Source: Bacteroidota bacterium
GTDB lineage: Bacteria > Bacteroidota > Bacteroidia > Flavobacteriales_F > PHOS-HE28
Assembly: GCA_023430325.1 (NCBI GenBank)
Contig: JAEZAU010000008.1
Location: 1-17,123 of the forward strand
Reading direction: 5' to 3'
DNA: 17,123 nucleotides
The translations under genes were made by a program, and so were the position numbers. A model generated the notes under the pieces. That model did not search any database. It worked only from the letters and a program-made list of their open reading frames with translations, and had not been told where the DNA came from. Below, one piece after another: positions 7,026 to 14,928 of this stretch (position 1 is the first letter of the stretch; each line of letters starts with the position of its first letter).

Positions 7026-8244
7026 AGTACTTCGATCGCAATTGCTGGAATGACCAGAAGGCGATCAACAGGAGCAATGGCATTGCAGCATCCTTGAACC
7101 GCGCATCCGGCGCTGAGATGGAGCCGCTGATGATGATCATCAGTGCCACCATGATCATCGACCAATGACCTCGATCGGCTTTCTTGATCACCGCCATGAA
7201 CGAAAGGATCCCGATAGCGAGCAAGGCACTCGTAAGAATTGAAAGGAGAACGATCGATCGTTCAATGATGGCATCTTCGAAATGCCGCCCGATGTGGCCG
7301 CGTCCGGGTGCGAGTAGGATCTTCATGGTCTTCGACAGCATCACTTTCATCCATGCCACCGGATGGTCGAGAAAGACCGATCGCACATCATTCTCCAGCG
7401 TGTCGAAATAACGTCGCATTTCGATCTTATCGGCCCAGTTGGTGCTCGCCGCCAGATCATGAAGCCTTTGACGATATGTTGCAGCTGTGGGATCATCCGC
7501 TTCGATCAACACATCAGGAACATGAAAATGCGCAGCCACAACAGTACCGCTATCCGAGAGGTGGAATTTTCCGCTTACTTCTAGGTTGCGCCACATCCAT
7601 GGCAGGAGAAGGATCAACAGCATGCCTGGAAAGATCACCGAACGCCACCGGAACCTGCGATCCGCCAGCAGCAACACAGCTATCACAATTCCGATCAATA
7701 GACCGTTCGGTCGTAGATAAGCGGCCAGGGCGATCGCAAAAGCCGCAAGTATGCATGAAGTAATGCTGTTCCGTTCGATCAAGAGGCAGATCGCAGTCAA
7801 TAGCAGGACAGAGAAAAGACTTTCCGTCAAAATACTGCCGGCCAGAATGATATCGATCGGTGCAATTGCGATCACGAGCAATGGCAGCAACAACGATCTT
7901 CCTTCAAGGCCGATCCGCTTTCCGAGCGAATACATCAATGGCACCTTCAATGAGGAGACCAGTACCTGTACCAACAGCACGATCCGCAGATCACCGAGCA
8001 GATGGATCAGGAACGGATAACCCGGCATGCGGGTGGTCTCCGGGATATCCAGCGGATGGAACATCGAGAACACGCCATGTTTCGATCCATCGGCAAGGGC
8101 CAGATACAAGGAAGGATCGTGCTGCAACTGCCAGCCTTGCAACTGATGATGGAAATAAAAGGCCAGGCGAAAGAGCAGGGCCACGGTCGTGATCGCCCAG
8201 ATCTCCGGTGGAAGAGTGCTTAATAAGGACTTCGGCCGCTTCAC
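6988..8244 (-). CDS. GT-C superfamily polytopic glycosyltransferase-like membrane protein
   Basis: A 418-residue protein with about ten hydrophobic segments, resembling the dolichyl/undecaprenyl-phosphate sugar-dependent GT39/ArnT-like group. After the first membrane segment comes a loop with an acidic motif (QLQHDPSLYLALADG, around residues 39-53), then ETTRMPGYPF, the AGSILTESLF motif and the AYLRPNGLLIG motif, all typical of this superfamily. A soluble loop follows near the middle (about 220-310), and more membrane helices close the protein. The sugar and acceptor cannot be read from the sequence. The start is a GTG at 8244, 30 bases after the pgk stop, so it is probably co-transcribed with pgk, although no functional link is obvious. 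Its 3' end overlaps the lamin-tail gene by 38 bases tail-to-tail. Confidence 0.85.
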   Translation of the reverse strand: MKRPKSLLSTLPPEIWAITTVALLFRLAFYFHHQLQGWQLQHDPSLYLALADGSKHGVFSMFHPLDIPETTRMPGYPFLIHLLGDLRIVLLVQVLVSSLKVPLMYSLGKRIGLEGRSLLLPLLVIAIAPIDIILAGSILTESLFSVLLLTAICLLIERNSITSCILAAFAIALAAYLRPNGLLIGIVIAVLLLADRRFRWRSVIFPGMLLILLLPWMWRNLEVSGKFHLSDSGTVVAAHFHVPDVLIEADDPTAATYRQRLHDLAASTNWADKIEMRRYFDTLENDVRSVFLDHPVAWMKVMLSKTMKILLAPGRGHIGRHFEDAIIERSIVLLSILTSALLAIGILSFMAVIKKADRGHWSMIMVALMIIISGSISAPDARFKDAAMPLLLLIAFWSFQQLRSKYFSRGNAQGSRSV

Positions 8245-8274
8245 ACGACCAAGTAACGCGATCGTTCCGATCGG

Positions 8275-9471
8275 CTACCGTTCATCGCGGATCGCCGCGA
8301 TCCCCGGCAATGTTTTCCCTTCCAGATATTCCAACATCGCACCACCGCCGGTGCTCACGTAGCTGATGCGATCGGCAACGCCGAACTGGTTCACTGCAGC
8401 AACGGAATCTCCGCCACCCACAAGGCTATATGCTCCATTGTCCGTGGCCTGCGCCACCGCTTCTGCCATTGCTTTGGTTCCACGTTGGAACGGCTTCATC
8501 TCGAACACGCCCATGGGCCCGTTCCACAAGATCGTTCGGCTACGCAGGACCACCTCCTTGAAAACTTCGATGGTGCGCGGTCCAATATCCAATCCCATCC
8601 AACCATCAGGGACCTGGTCGGCGGCACATTCATCGGTATTCGCGGTCTCTGCGAACGCGTCCGCCACAACGGTATCGATCGGCAGATGCAGTTTTACGCC
8701 CTTCTCCTCCGCCTTCTTCATGATGTTGCGCGCAGTATCCAGATGATCATCCTCCACGAGCGAAGAACCCACCTGGCCACCACCGGCTTTTGCGAAGGTG
8801 AACGCCATTCCACCACCGATGATCACTTCATCACACTTGCCCAGAAGGTTCTCCAGAACTTCGATCTTGCTGCTCACCTTGGCACCACCCACGATCGCGA
8901 GCAACGGCTTTTCCGGCTCATCGAGCACCTTTCCCAGACTCTCCAATTCTCCCTGGATCAGATATCCGAAAAGCTTGTCCTTCGGGAAGAACTCAGCTAC
9001 GATCGTGGTGCTGGCATGAGCACGATGCGCTGTACCGAAAGCATCGTTCACAAATACATCACCCAACTGTGAAAGCTTTTCGCTGAACGAGCGATCGCCC
9101 GCCTCTTCCTCCGGATGAAAACGAAGATTCTCGATCAACAGGACCTCACCCGGCTTCAATGCGCCGGCCTTTTTTCTGGCATCATCGCCCACACAATCGG
9201 CGGCGAACTGCACCGGCACTCCGAGCAATTCTTCAAGGTGAGCGGCAAGAGGCCTCAAGCTCATCGAAGCATTCGCCTTGCCTTTGGGCCTGCCGAGATG
9301 GCTCATAAGGATAACGCTACCACCATCTTTCAGGATCTTCTTCACCGTAGGCACGATCGCGCGCGTACGATTGTCATCCGTCACATTCTGGTCAGCATCG
9401 AGCGGAACATTCAGGTCTACGCGTACCAACGCCTTTCTTCCCTTGAAATCGAAGCGATCCATCGTAAGCAT
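8275..9471 (-). CDS. pgk: Phosphoglycerate kinase
   Basis: Pgk transfers phosphate between 1,3-bisphosphoglycerate and ADP, giving 3-phosphoglycerate and ATP in glycolysis. The product is 398 residues, normal for bacteria. N-domain substrate motifs are VRVDLNVP (about 16-23) and SHLGRPKG (57-64); later come EVLLIENLRFHPEE, the hinge region VGGAKVSSKIEV, LWNGPMGVFE and the nucleotide-site GGGDSVAAVNQFG near the C-terminus. Three in-frame starts exist: TTG at 9477, ATG at 9471 and ATG at 9462. The ATG at 9471 gives MLTMDRFDFKG, which aligns position by position with the M-x-T-h-D-x-F-x-F-K start I recall for Bacteroidota homologues, so it is preferred. A minus-strand promoter-like box lies at 9514-9521. 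The gene is divergent from holB. Confidence 0.98.
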   Translation of the reverse strand: MLTMDRFDFKGRKALVRVDLNVPLDADQNVTDDNRTRAIVPTVKKILKDGGSVILMSHLGRPKGKANASMSLRPLAAHLEELLGVPVQFAADCVGDDARKKAGALKPGEVLLIENLRFHPEEEAGDRSFSEKLSQLGDVFVNDAFGTAHRAHASTTIVAEFFPKDKLFGYLIQGELESLGKVLDEPEKPLLAIVGGAKVSSKIEVLENLLGKCDEVIIGGGMAFTFAKAGGGQVGSSLVEDDHLDTARNIMKKAEEKGVKLHLPIDTVVADAFAETANTDECAADQVPDGWMGLDIGPRTIEVFKEVVLRSRTILWNGPMGVFEMKPFQRGTKAMAEAVAQATDNGAYSLVGGGDSVAAVNQFGVADRISYVSTGGGAMLEYLEGKTLPGIAAIRDER

Positions 9472-9513
9472 CAACAATGGCCCGGGCGATGGTACGCCGA
9501 GGCGAACGGGGTG

Positions 9514-9521
9514 CGAAAATA
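9514..9521 (-). promoter_or_regulatory. Candidate -7 promoter box for pgk (TATTTTCG)
   Basis: On the minus strand this reads TATTTTCG, one mismatch from TAnnTTTG, in the only AT-rich patch of the 107-base pgk/holB divergent region. It is 42 bases ahead of the preferred pgk ATG, predicting a leader of roughly 35 bases. No clear -33 element is visible. Confidence 0.38.
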
Positions 9522-9564
9522 AGGTTCGCGCATGTGGCGGCCCGGATCACCGGCCATGCTTGAC

Positions 9565-9572
9565 TATCTTCG
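9565..9572 (+). promoter_or_regulatory. Candidate -7 promoter box for holB (TATCTTCG)
   Basis: TATCTTCG differs from TAnnTTTG at one position and ends only six bases before the holB ATG at 9579. If transcription begins 5-8 bases after the box, as at other Bacteroidota promoters, the message would start at or within a base or two of the start codon. A TTGAC precedes the box immediately but is far too close to act as a -33 element. Confidence 0.38.
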
Positions 9573-9578
9573 CGGCGG

Positions 9579-10703
9579 ATGCGATTTTACAAGGTCATCG
9601 GCCACGCGGAACTGAAGGCGAAGTTGATCGGCAACATCCGTGAGCAGCGGATAGCTCATGCCCAGTTGTTCCTCGGCCCACGCGGGAGCGGCAACCTGCC
9701 ACTTGCCTTGGCCTACGCGCAATATCTGCTCTGCGAGAACAAGGATCTTGCTGACAGTTGTGGTTCGTGCTCCTCCTGCCAGCAGATGGAAAAGCTGGAG
9801 CATCCTGATCTGCACCTGGCATTCCCGATCTATCTCACCGACAAGATCAAGACCTGCGATCATTTCATCAAGGAATGGCGCTCTGCCGTATTGGAACAGC
9901 CTTATCTGGACATCGAGATGTGGCGGGCGGATCTCGAAAGCGAGAACAAGCAGCTACGCATGGGCGTGGACATAGCGCAGGACATCCAACGGAAATTAAG
10001 CTTGCGATCATTCCGTGGCGGGCACAAGGTGATGTTGATCTGGCAACCTGAATTGATGGATGCGGCTGCGTCCAACAAATTGTTGAAAGTGCTCGAAGAG
10101 CCCGAACCGAAGACCGTGTTCCTGCTGGTGTGCAACGATGCGGAGCAACTTCTCACCACCATCGTGAGCCGGGCGCAATTGACCAAAGTACCGGCATTGC
10201 GACCGATGGAGGTGAGGGATGCCATTCTGGCGAAATATCCCGAGCTCCAGAAAGAAGAGGCGGAGATGATCGGCCTTCGTAGCGAAGGGGACATGCTTGA
10301 AGCGATCGATATGGCCGAAAAGGGCGAAGAGGAACTGTTCATCTTTTTCCGGGACTGGCTCCGCGCCTGCTACAGCCGCAGCATTGCTGATACAAGCGAA
10401 TTCGCCGATGGCTTTCAGAAACTCGGGCGTGAGCGGCAGAAGTCGCTTATCCGCTATGCGTTGCAGATGATCCGCCAGTGCGTCCTTCAATGGCAGAACG
10501 TACCAGAACTTGTGCGATCCATGGGGCAGGAAAGCGAATTCGTATCAAAGTTCAGTACGTTGCTCACCGATAACAATGCAGATCGCATACGCCAGGAACT
10601 GGAGCAGGCCCACATGCATATTGAACGCAATGCGAACCCGAAGATCCTCTTCATGGACATGAGCTATCGGTTGATGGGACTGCTGAGACAACGCGCGGCT
10701 TGA
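9579..10703 (+). CDS. holB: DNA polymerase III subunit delta' (clamp loader)
   Basis: A 374-residue AAA+ clamp-loader subunit, the delta' component that with delta and tau/gamma loads the beta sliding clamp. It shows the N-terminal VIGHAELKAKL, a P-loop-like GPRGSGNLPLALAYAQYL (33-50) in which the Walker A lysine is Asn39, and a zinc-binding knuckle with C52, C61, C64 and C67 (CGSCSSC). It continues with GGHKVMLIWQPELMDAAASNKLLKVLEEP typical of delta', and the SRC-like motif reads SRAQ (197-200). Loss of the Walker lysine agrees with the known lack of ATP binding by delta'. The ATG at 9579 starts at the family position (MRFYKVIGH). Its stop TGA shares a base with the ATG of dut (TGATG at 10701-10705), so dut translation is probably coupled. 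Confidence 0.92.
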   Translation: MRFYKVIGHAELKAKLIGNIREQRIAHAQLFLGPRGSGNLPLALAYAQYLLCENKDLADSCGSCSSCQQMEKLEHPDLHLAFPIYLTDKIKTCDHFIKEWRSAVLEQPYLDIEMWRADLESENKQLRMGVDIAQDIQRKLSLRSFRGGHKVMLIWQPELMDAAASNKLLKVLEEPEPKTVFLLVCNDAEQLLTTIVSRAQLTKVPALRPMEVRDAILAKYPELQKEEAEMIGLRSEGDMLEAIDMAEKGEEELFIFFRDWLRACYSRSIADTSEFADGFQKLGRERQKSLIRYALQMIRQCVLQWQNVPELVRSMGQESEFVSKFSTLLTDNNADRIRQELEQAHMHIERNANPKILFMDMSYRLMGLLRQRAA

Positions 10704-11155
10704 TGGATACGATGATCAACACCACGGTACGCATCATCAATAAAGGCAGGCAGCCCCTTCCGGCCTACGCCACCGATCACAGCGCAGGCATGGACCTCCG
10801 CGCCAACCTCGATGAAGCGGTGTTGCTGCAACCTGGGCAGCGCGCATTGATCCCGACAGGCCTCTACATCGAACTTCCTGATGGCACCGAAGCGCAGATC
10901 AGGCCGCGTAGCGGTCTGGCGTTCAAGCATGGAATAACGGTGCTTAATTCTCCGGGAACGATAGATGCGGATTACCGCGGTGAAGTAGGCGTCCTTCTGA
11001 TCAACCACGGCCATGAGCCTTTCGAGGTGAAGGATGGCGAACGGATCGCCCAAATGGTGGTGTCCCGATATTTGCGGATCGAACTGGAAGAAGTTCCGGA
11101 CCTTCGCGCCACTTCGCGGGGTGAAGGCGGCTTCGGCCACACCGGAACACGTTGA
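10703..11155 (+). CDS. dut: Deoxyuridine 5'-triphosphate nucleotidohydrolase (dUTPase)
   Basis: Trimeric dUTPase hydrolyses dUTP to dUMP and pyrophosphate, keeping uracil out of DNA and supplying dUMP for thymidylate. The 150-residue product has all five motifs in order: I, SAGMDLRA (about 29-36); II, RPRSGLA (72-78); III, GTIDADYRGEVGVLL; IV, DGERIAQMVV; and V at the C-terminus, RGEGGFGHTG, where His replaces the more usual Ser. The start chosen is the ATG at 10703, overlapping the holB stop as TGATG. A second ATG at 10712 would remove three residues and also fits. A 15-base gap leads to the nucleotidyltransferase gene. Confidence 0.98.
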   Translation: MDTMINTTVRIINKGRQPLPAYATDHSAGMDLRANLDEAVLLQPGQRALIPTGLYIELPDGTEAQIRPRSGLAFKHGITVLNSPGTIDADYRGEVGVLLINHGHEPFEVKDGERIAQMVVSRYLRIELEEVPDLRATSRGEGGFGHTGTR

Positions 11156-11170
11156 GCGAGATCAGATAAT

Positions 11171-12178
11171 ATGAAGATCATTATTCCCATGGCCGGTATG
11201 GGCAAGCGCATGCGGCCGCATACCCACACCACGCCGAAACCGCTGCTGCCGATCGCCGGAAAACCGATAGTACAACGCCTGGTCGAGGATCTGGCCTCCG
11301 TGGCCGGTGAGGCGGTGGAAGAAGTAGCCTTCATCATAGGGCCTTCATTCGGGGAAAAAGTGGAGGAACAACTGCTGTCGATTGCATCCAATGTCGGCGC
11401 CAACGGATCCATCCATTACCAGGAGGAGGCTCTCGGTACGGCCCATGCGATCCTCTGCGCCCGCTCCGCCTTGAAGGGCCGTGTCATAGTTGCCTTTTCC
11501 GATACACTCTTCCGTGCAAAGATGAAGCTGGACAAGGATTGTGACGGCGTCATCTGGGTGAATAAGGTCGATGACCCAAGACCGTTCGGCGTGGTGAAGC
11601 TCGATGACGAAGGTTCGATCACCGAATTCGTGGAGAAGCCCCAGGAGTTCGTAAGCGATCTGGCGATCATCGGCATCTACTACTTCGCCGATGGGGAACG
11701 CATCCGTGATGAGATGCAATACCTCATTGACAACGATATCAAGGACAACGGCGAATTCCAGCTTACCAACGCGCTGGAGAACATGAAGCAGAAGGGCGCC
11801 CGTTTCAAGGCCGGCGCGGTGGATGTATGGATGGATTGCGGCAACAAGAACGCCATGGTGGACACCAATACCAAGGTGCTCGGCTTCCTGAAGGATGATG
11901 GTTCGTTGATCAACAACGGTGTGAAGTCCACCAACAGCGTCATCATTCCGCCCTGCTTCATCGGTGAGAACGTGGTCCTGCTTGATTCTGTGATCGGGCC
12001 ATACGTCTCGATCGAAAAGGGCACCACGATCAGCGCCAGTGTGGTACGAAATTCGATCATACGTCCCGGCGTTACTATCTCAGAAGCCGTTGTGGACAAC
12101 AGTATGATCGGTGAGCGGGCCTTGGTGAAAGGCCGGCCGATGGACCTGAGCATCAGCGACGATAGTACCTTAGGATGA
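11171..12178 (+). CDS. Sugar-phosphate nucleotidyltransferase with short C-terminal left-handed beta-helix
   Basis: A 335-residue RmlA/GlmU-type nucleotidyltransferase, expected to join a sugar-1-phosphate to an NTP, releasing pyrophosphate. The N-terminal catalytic domain (1 to about 235) has the signature PMAGMGKRMRPHTHTTPKPLLPIAGKP, a variant of GxGTRLRP...KPxxPI, with K23 probably contacting the substrate phosphate. The EALGTAHA segment (86-93) follows, then a metal-site aspartate in FSDTLF (D111) in place of the more usual GD, then VEKP and NGEFQLTNALENM. The C-terminal part (about 250-335) has hexapeptide-like strands (NSVIIPPCFIGENVVLLDSVIGPYVSI begins it) forming a short beta-helix, too short to be a GlmU acetyltransferase. 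The sugar and base cannot be assigned. The start is ATG at 11171. The stop overlaps the next start as ATGA (12175-12178). Confidence 0.87.
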   Translation: MKIIIPMAGMGKRMRPHTHTTPKPLLPIAGKPIVQRLVEDLASVAGEAVEEVAFIIGPSFGEKVEEQLLSIASNVGANGSIHYQEEALGTAHAILCARSALKGRVIVAFSDTLFRAKMKLDKDCDGVIWVNKVDDPRPFGVVKLDDEGSITEFVEKPQEFVSDLAIIGIYYFADGERIRDEMQYLIDNDIKDNGEFQLTNALENMKQKGARFKAGAVDVWMDCGNKNAMVDTNTKVLGFLKDDGSLINNGVKSTNSVIIPPCFIGENVVLLDSVIGPYVSIEKGTTISASVVRNSIIRPGVTISEAVVDNSMIGERALVKGRPMDLSISDDSTLG

Positions 12179-13965
12179 AAATGTCCGCCCTCCGCCTCTT
12201 TTTGCCGGGCCTCGCCATGGCCCTGCTCTTTTCCGCCTGCGGTGGGGCGAAGCCTGTTACTGAAGGCCCGGCCGTGGTGCCGATGGAAGATGGATCACCT
12301 CCCCCGGTTGATGCCGGCAGGGACAAGCGGGCCGAAGTGATGCGGCTGTTCATGGACGCCACCCAGGCTCGTCTCTCAGGCCAGCTTCCCAAAGCGATCA
12401 CACTGTTCAACCAATGCCTGAAGCTCGATCCACAGAATGCTGCGGCCTTGTTCGAGCTCGCCAAGATCCACCACCAGTCACAGAATTTCCCCGAGGCGCT
12501 GGATCACGCGAAACGAGCGGTGGTCGCCGACAAGGAGAACATCTGGTACCGCTTCCTTCTGGCCGATCTGTACCAGCAAGGGGGCAGGCCCGATGATGCG
12601 ATCGGCGTCTACCGCGACATCCTGCAGAAGTGGCCTGAACGATATGAGGTCTATTTCGACCTGGCGAACACGCTCGCATACAGCGGCAAGGTGGATGAAG
12701 CGATGAAGGTATACCAGGATGTGGAACAGCGGTTCGGGTTGAGCGAAGAAGTATTGATGCAGCAGTTCTCCATGCTCGCGAGCAATGGCAAGCTGGAAGA
12801 AGCGGAAGCATTGGTGAAACGCGCCCTGAAGGTTTCCCCCGGTTCACCGCAGTACAATGCTCTTCTGGCCGAACTGTACGATCAGCGGGGCGAGCATCAA
12901 AAGGCATTGGAGCTGTACCAGCAGGTGCTTGCCCAGGATCCTTCCAACAGCATGGTACGCATAGCTCTGGCAGAGCACTATTACGCCACCGGCCAGGTTG
13001 ACGAAGCCTATCACGAACTGGGCGAGGCCTTCTTGGATCCGGAGCTTGATATCGATGCGAAGATGCAGGTGCTCATCGGCTTCTTTGAAATGACAGAACG
13101 CGAAGGAAAAGAGGAAGGCGATCGCGAGAAGCTCGTGGAGCGCTCCTACGAACTCATCGAAGCGTTGGAGATGGCGCATCCAGAGAGCGGAAAGCCGCAC
13201 ACGATCCATGGCGATTTCCTGCTTCGTGACCAGAAGTTCGAAGAAGCTCGTGAGCAGTTCCGCAAAGCATTGCAGTTCGAAAAGGACCGGTTCCCGATAC
13301 ACATGCAGCTGCTTCAACTGGATCTGCAATTGGCAGACTATGCTGCGCTGGAGAAAGATGCCGAAGCGGCGATCGAACTTTTCCCCACCCAGCCCGAGAT
13401 CTATCTCTATCAGGGACTTGCCCGATCGCAGTTGAAGAAGCATGATGAAGCTGTGGAGACATTGATGATGGGCCGGGATCTTGTGATCGATAATCCCCAA
13501 TTGCTGGCGCAGTTCTGGAGCAGCCTCGGTGACGCCTATAACGAAGCGAATGAGCACGAGAAGTCAATGAACGCCTATGACAAGGCGCTGGCGATCGGAC
13601 CGAACGACCCCAATACCTTGAACAACTACGCGTACCATCTTAGCGAGCGTGGTGAACAACTGCAGAAAGCCGAGGAAATGAGCCGCAAGTCCAATGAGCT
13701 CGCTCCTGGCCAACCCTCATACCTTGATACATATGCCTGGGTGCTTTTCAGGATGAGGAAGTTCGAAGATGCCCGAGTTTGGATCGAAAAAGCCATGCAG
13801 GCCGGTGGTGATGATCAAGGTGTGATCGTGGAGCATTACGGTGACATTCTTTATGCATTGGGCGATGCTGCGGGCGCCATGGAGCAGTGGCGGAAGGCAA
13901 AAGACCTCGGCGACGCAAGTCCGCAACTGGACCGCAAGATCAACGAAGGCCGGTTCCTGGAATGA
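12175..13965 (+). CDS. TPR-repeat lipoprotein
   Basis: A 596-residue lipoprotein. The first 22 residues are a type II signal peptide with lipobox LFSAC and lipidated Cys22, then a short Pro/Gly-rich linker. From about residue 50 to the end it is an almost continuous array of tetratricopeptide repeats, ten or more. Recognisable units include NAAALFELAKIHHQSQNFPEAL, YEVYFDLANTLAYSGKVDEA, SPQYNALLAELYDQRGEHQKAL and PNTLNNYAYHLSERGEQL. An acidic non-canonical stretch near 305-325 (EREGKEEGDREK) interrupts the array. TPR superhelices are protein-protein scaffolds, so a structural role in an envelope complex is likely. No surface-export signal of the K-(D/E)2 kind follows Cys22, which favours a periplasm-facing position. 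Translation overlaps the genes on both sides (ATGA at 12175 and at 13962), suggesting fixed stoichiometry with the DUF4292 lipoprotein. Confidence 0.9.
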   Translation: MKMSALRLFLPGLAMALLFSACGGAKPVTEGPAVVPMEDGSPPPVDAGRDKRAEVMRLFMDATQARLSGQLPKAITLFNQCLKLDPQNAAALFELAKIHHQSQNFPEALDHAKRAVVADKENIWYRFLLADLYQQGGRPDDAIGVYRDILQKWPERYEVYFDLANTLAYSGKVDEAMKVYQDVEQRFGLSEEVLMQQFSMLASNGKLEEAEALVKRALKVSPGSPQYNALLAELYDQRGEHQKALELYQQVLAQDPSNSMVRIALAEHYYATGQVDEAYHELGEAFLDPELDIDAKMQVLIGFFEMTEREGKEEGDREKLVERSYELIEALEMAHPESGKPHTIHGDFLLRDQKFEEAREQFRKALQFEKDRFPIHMQLLQLDLQLADYAALEKDAEAAIELFPTQPEIYLYQGLARSQLKKHDEAVETLMMGRDLVIDNPQLLAQFWSSLGDAYNEANEHEKSMNAYDKALAIGPNDPNTLNNYAYHLSERGEQLQKAEEMSRKSNELAPGQPSYLDTYAWVLFRMRKFEDARVWIEKAMQAGGDDQGVIVEHYGDILYALGDAAGAMEQWRKAKDLGDASPQLDRKINEGRFLE

Positions 13966-14855
13966 GTAGTGCGGCCAGGGCATCGTTGCTATTGGTGATC
14001 ATCCTGTCCGCCTCCTGTAAGTCCGGAAGGCCGATCCCCTTGATCGGCCAGCGCGAGATCCCGGCCCGCTCACCTGAAAAATTGCTCGAGCGCTTAATGG
14101 TACATGAAAGATCATCGTTCCGCTATTATTCCGCCAAGGCCAGCGTGGATCTGAAGTTGCCCGACGATAATAAAAGTTTCAAGTCACAGATCCGCGCAGT
14201 GAGCGATAGTGCGGCATGGATCAGCATAGTGCCTGCGCTCGGGATAGAAGTGGCACGCGTACTGATCACCCAGGACAGCATGAAATTCCTGGACAAATTG
14301 CAGGATCGTTATTTCATTGGTGACAATGCCGCTGCGAAGCAAAAATTCGGGCTGCAGCCCAGCCTGGCGCTTCTCCAGGATGCTCTGATGGGCAGGGCGA
14401 TCGGGCTCGATCCGAACGAAAAATACCGATCCGATCGGGAGGATGGCGCATACGTGCTCACAAGTAAGGAGAAGCGCCGTTTCGTGCGGGCGGCAGAGGA
14501 TCTGGACCCCGGCGATACATTGGCCACGGACCGGGACATGAAGGAGCGGAAACTGGAACGTACGCTACGCAGGGCCGAAGAACGAGAAGCGATCGTACAT
14601 CGTTATTGGCTGGACCCTGATACCTATATGCCGTTGCGCGTCCAGATCACCGATCTCGCGCAGGACCGCATAGCCGATGTTCGTTATGAAGAGCGTGCCG
14701 GTCCTGAACTGCAACACCTGCCTACGAAACTCGTGATCACGCTCAGCGAGCCAGGCCGCACGGCCACCGGAACATTGGAGCTTTCAAGGATGACCCTGGA
14801 AGGCCCGCTCAATATATCGTTCAGTGTCCCGGAGAAGTTCGTTCCGATGCCTTGA
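13962..14855 (+). CDS. DUF4292 family lipoprotein
   Basis: A 297-residue lipoprotein matching the Bacteroidota family DUF4292 as I recall it. The frame is open upstream, but the ATG at 13962 is preferred: it overlaps the previous stop as ATGA and gives a compact type II signal peptide ending in the lipobox LSASC, with lipidated Cys19. Residues about 45-250 contain the family features: an FRYYSAKASVDL strand, DNKSFKSQIRAVSDSAAWISI, then PALGIEVARVLITQDSMKFLDKLQDRYFIGD, and further amphipathic beta-strands near the C-terminus (TLELSRMTLEGPLNISFSVP). The alternating strands and the size suggest a LolA/LolB-like half-barrel able to hold lipid or lipoprotein, but this is inference. A charged segment (about 185-215, rich in Arg, Asp and Glu) forms a probable loop. 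The EnvC-like gene starts 74 bases after its stop. Confidence 0.85.
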   Translation: MSSAARASLLLVIILSASCKSGRPIPLIGQREIPARSPEKLLERLMVHERSSFRYYSAKASVDLKLPDDNKSFKSQIRAVSDSAAWISIVPALGIEVARVLITQDSMKFLDKLQDRYFIGDNAAAKQKFGLQPSLALLQDALMGRAIGLDPNEKYRSDREDGAYVLTSKEKRRFVRAAEDLDPGDTLATDRDMKERKLERTLRRAEEREAIVHRYWLDPDTYMPLRVQITDLAQDRIADVRYEERAGPELQHLPTKLVITLSEPGRTATGTLELSRMTLEGPLNISFSVPEKFVPMP

Positions 14856-14928
14856 ATCCTTATATCTCTGTGGAAAGATCCACGATCCCGCACAATTTCC
14901 ATATCGCTATGGGCGTGAAATTCGCATC

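Noticed and set aside
12844..13557. 237-codon minus-strand open frame
   Set aside because: It lies fully inside the TPR lipoprotein gene. The TPR periodicity on the plus strand is unambiguous, and the antisense product is a composition shadow.
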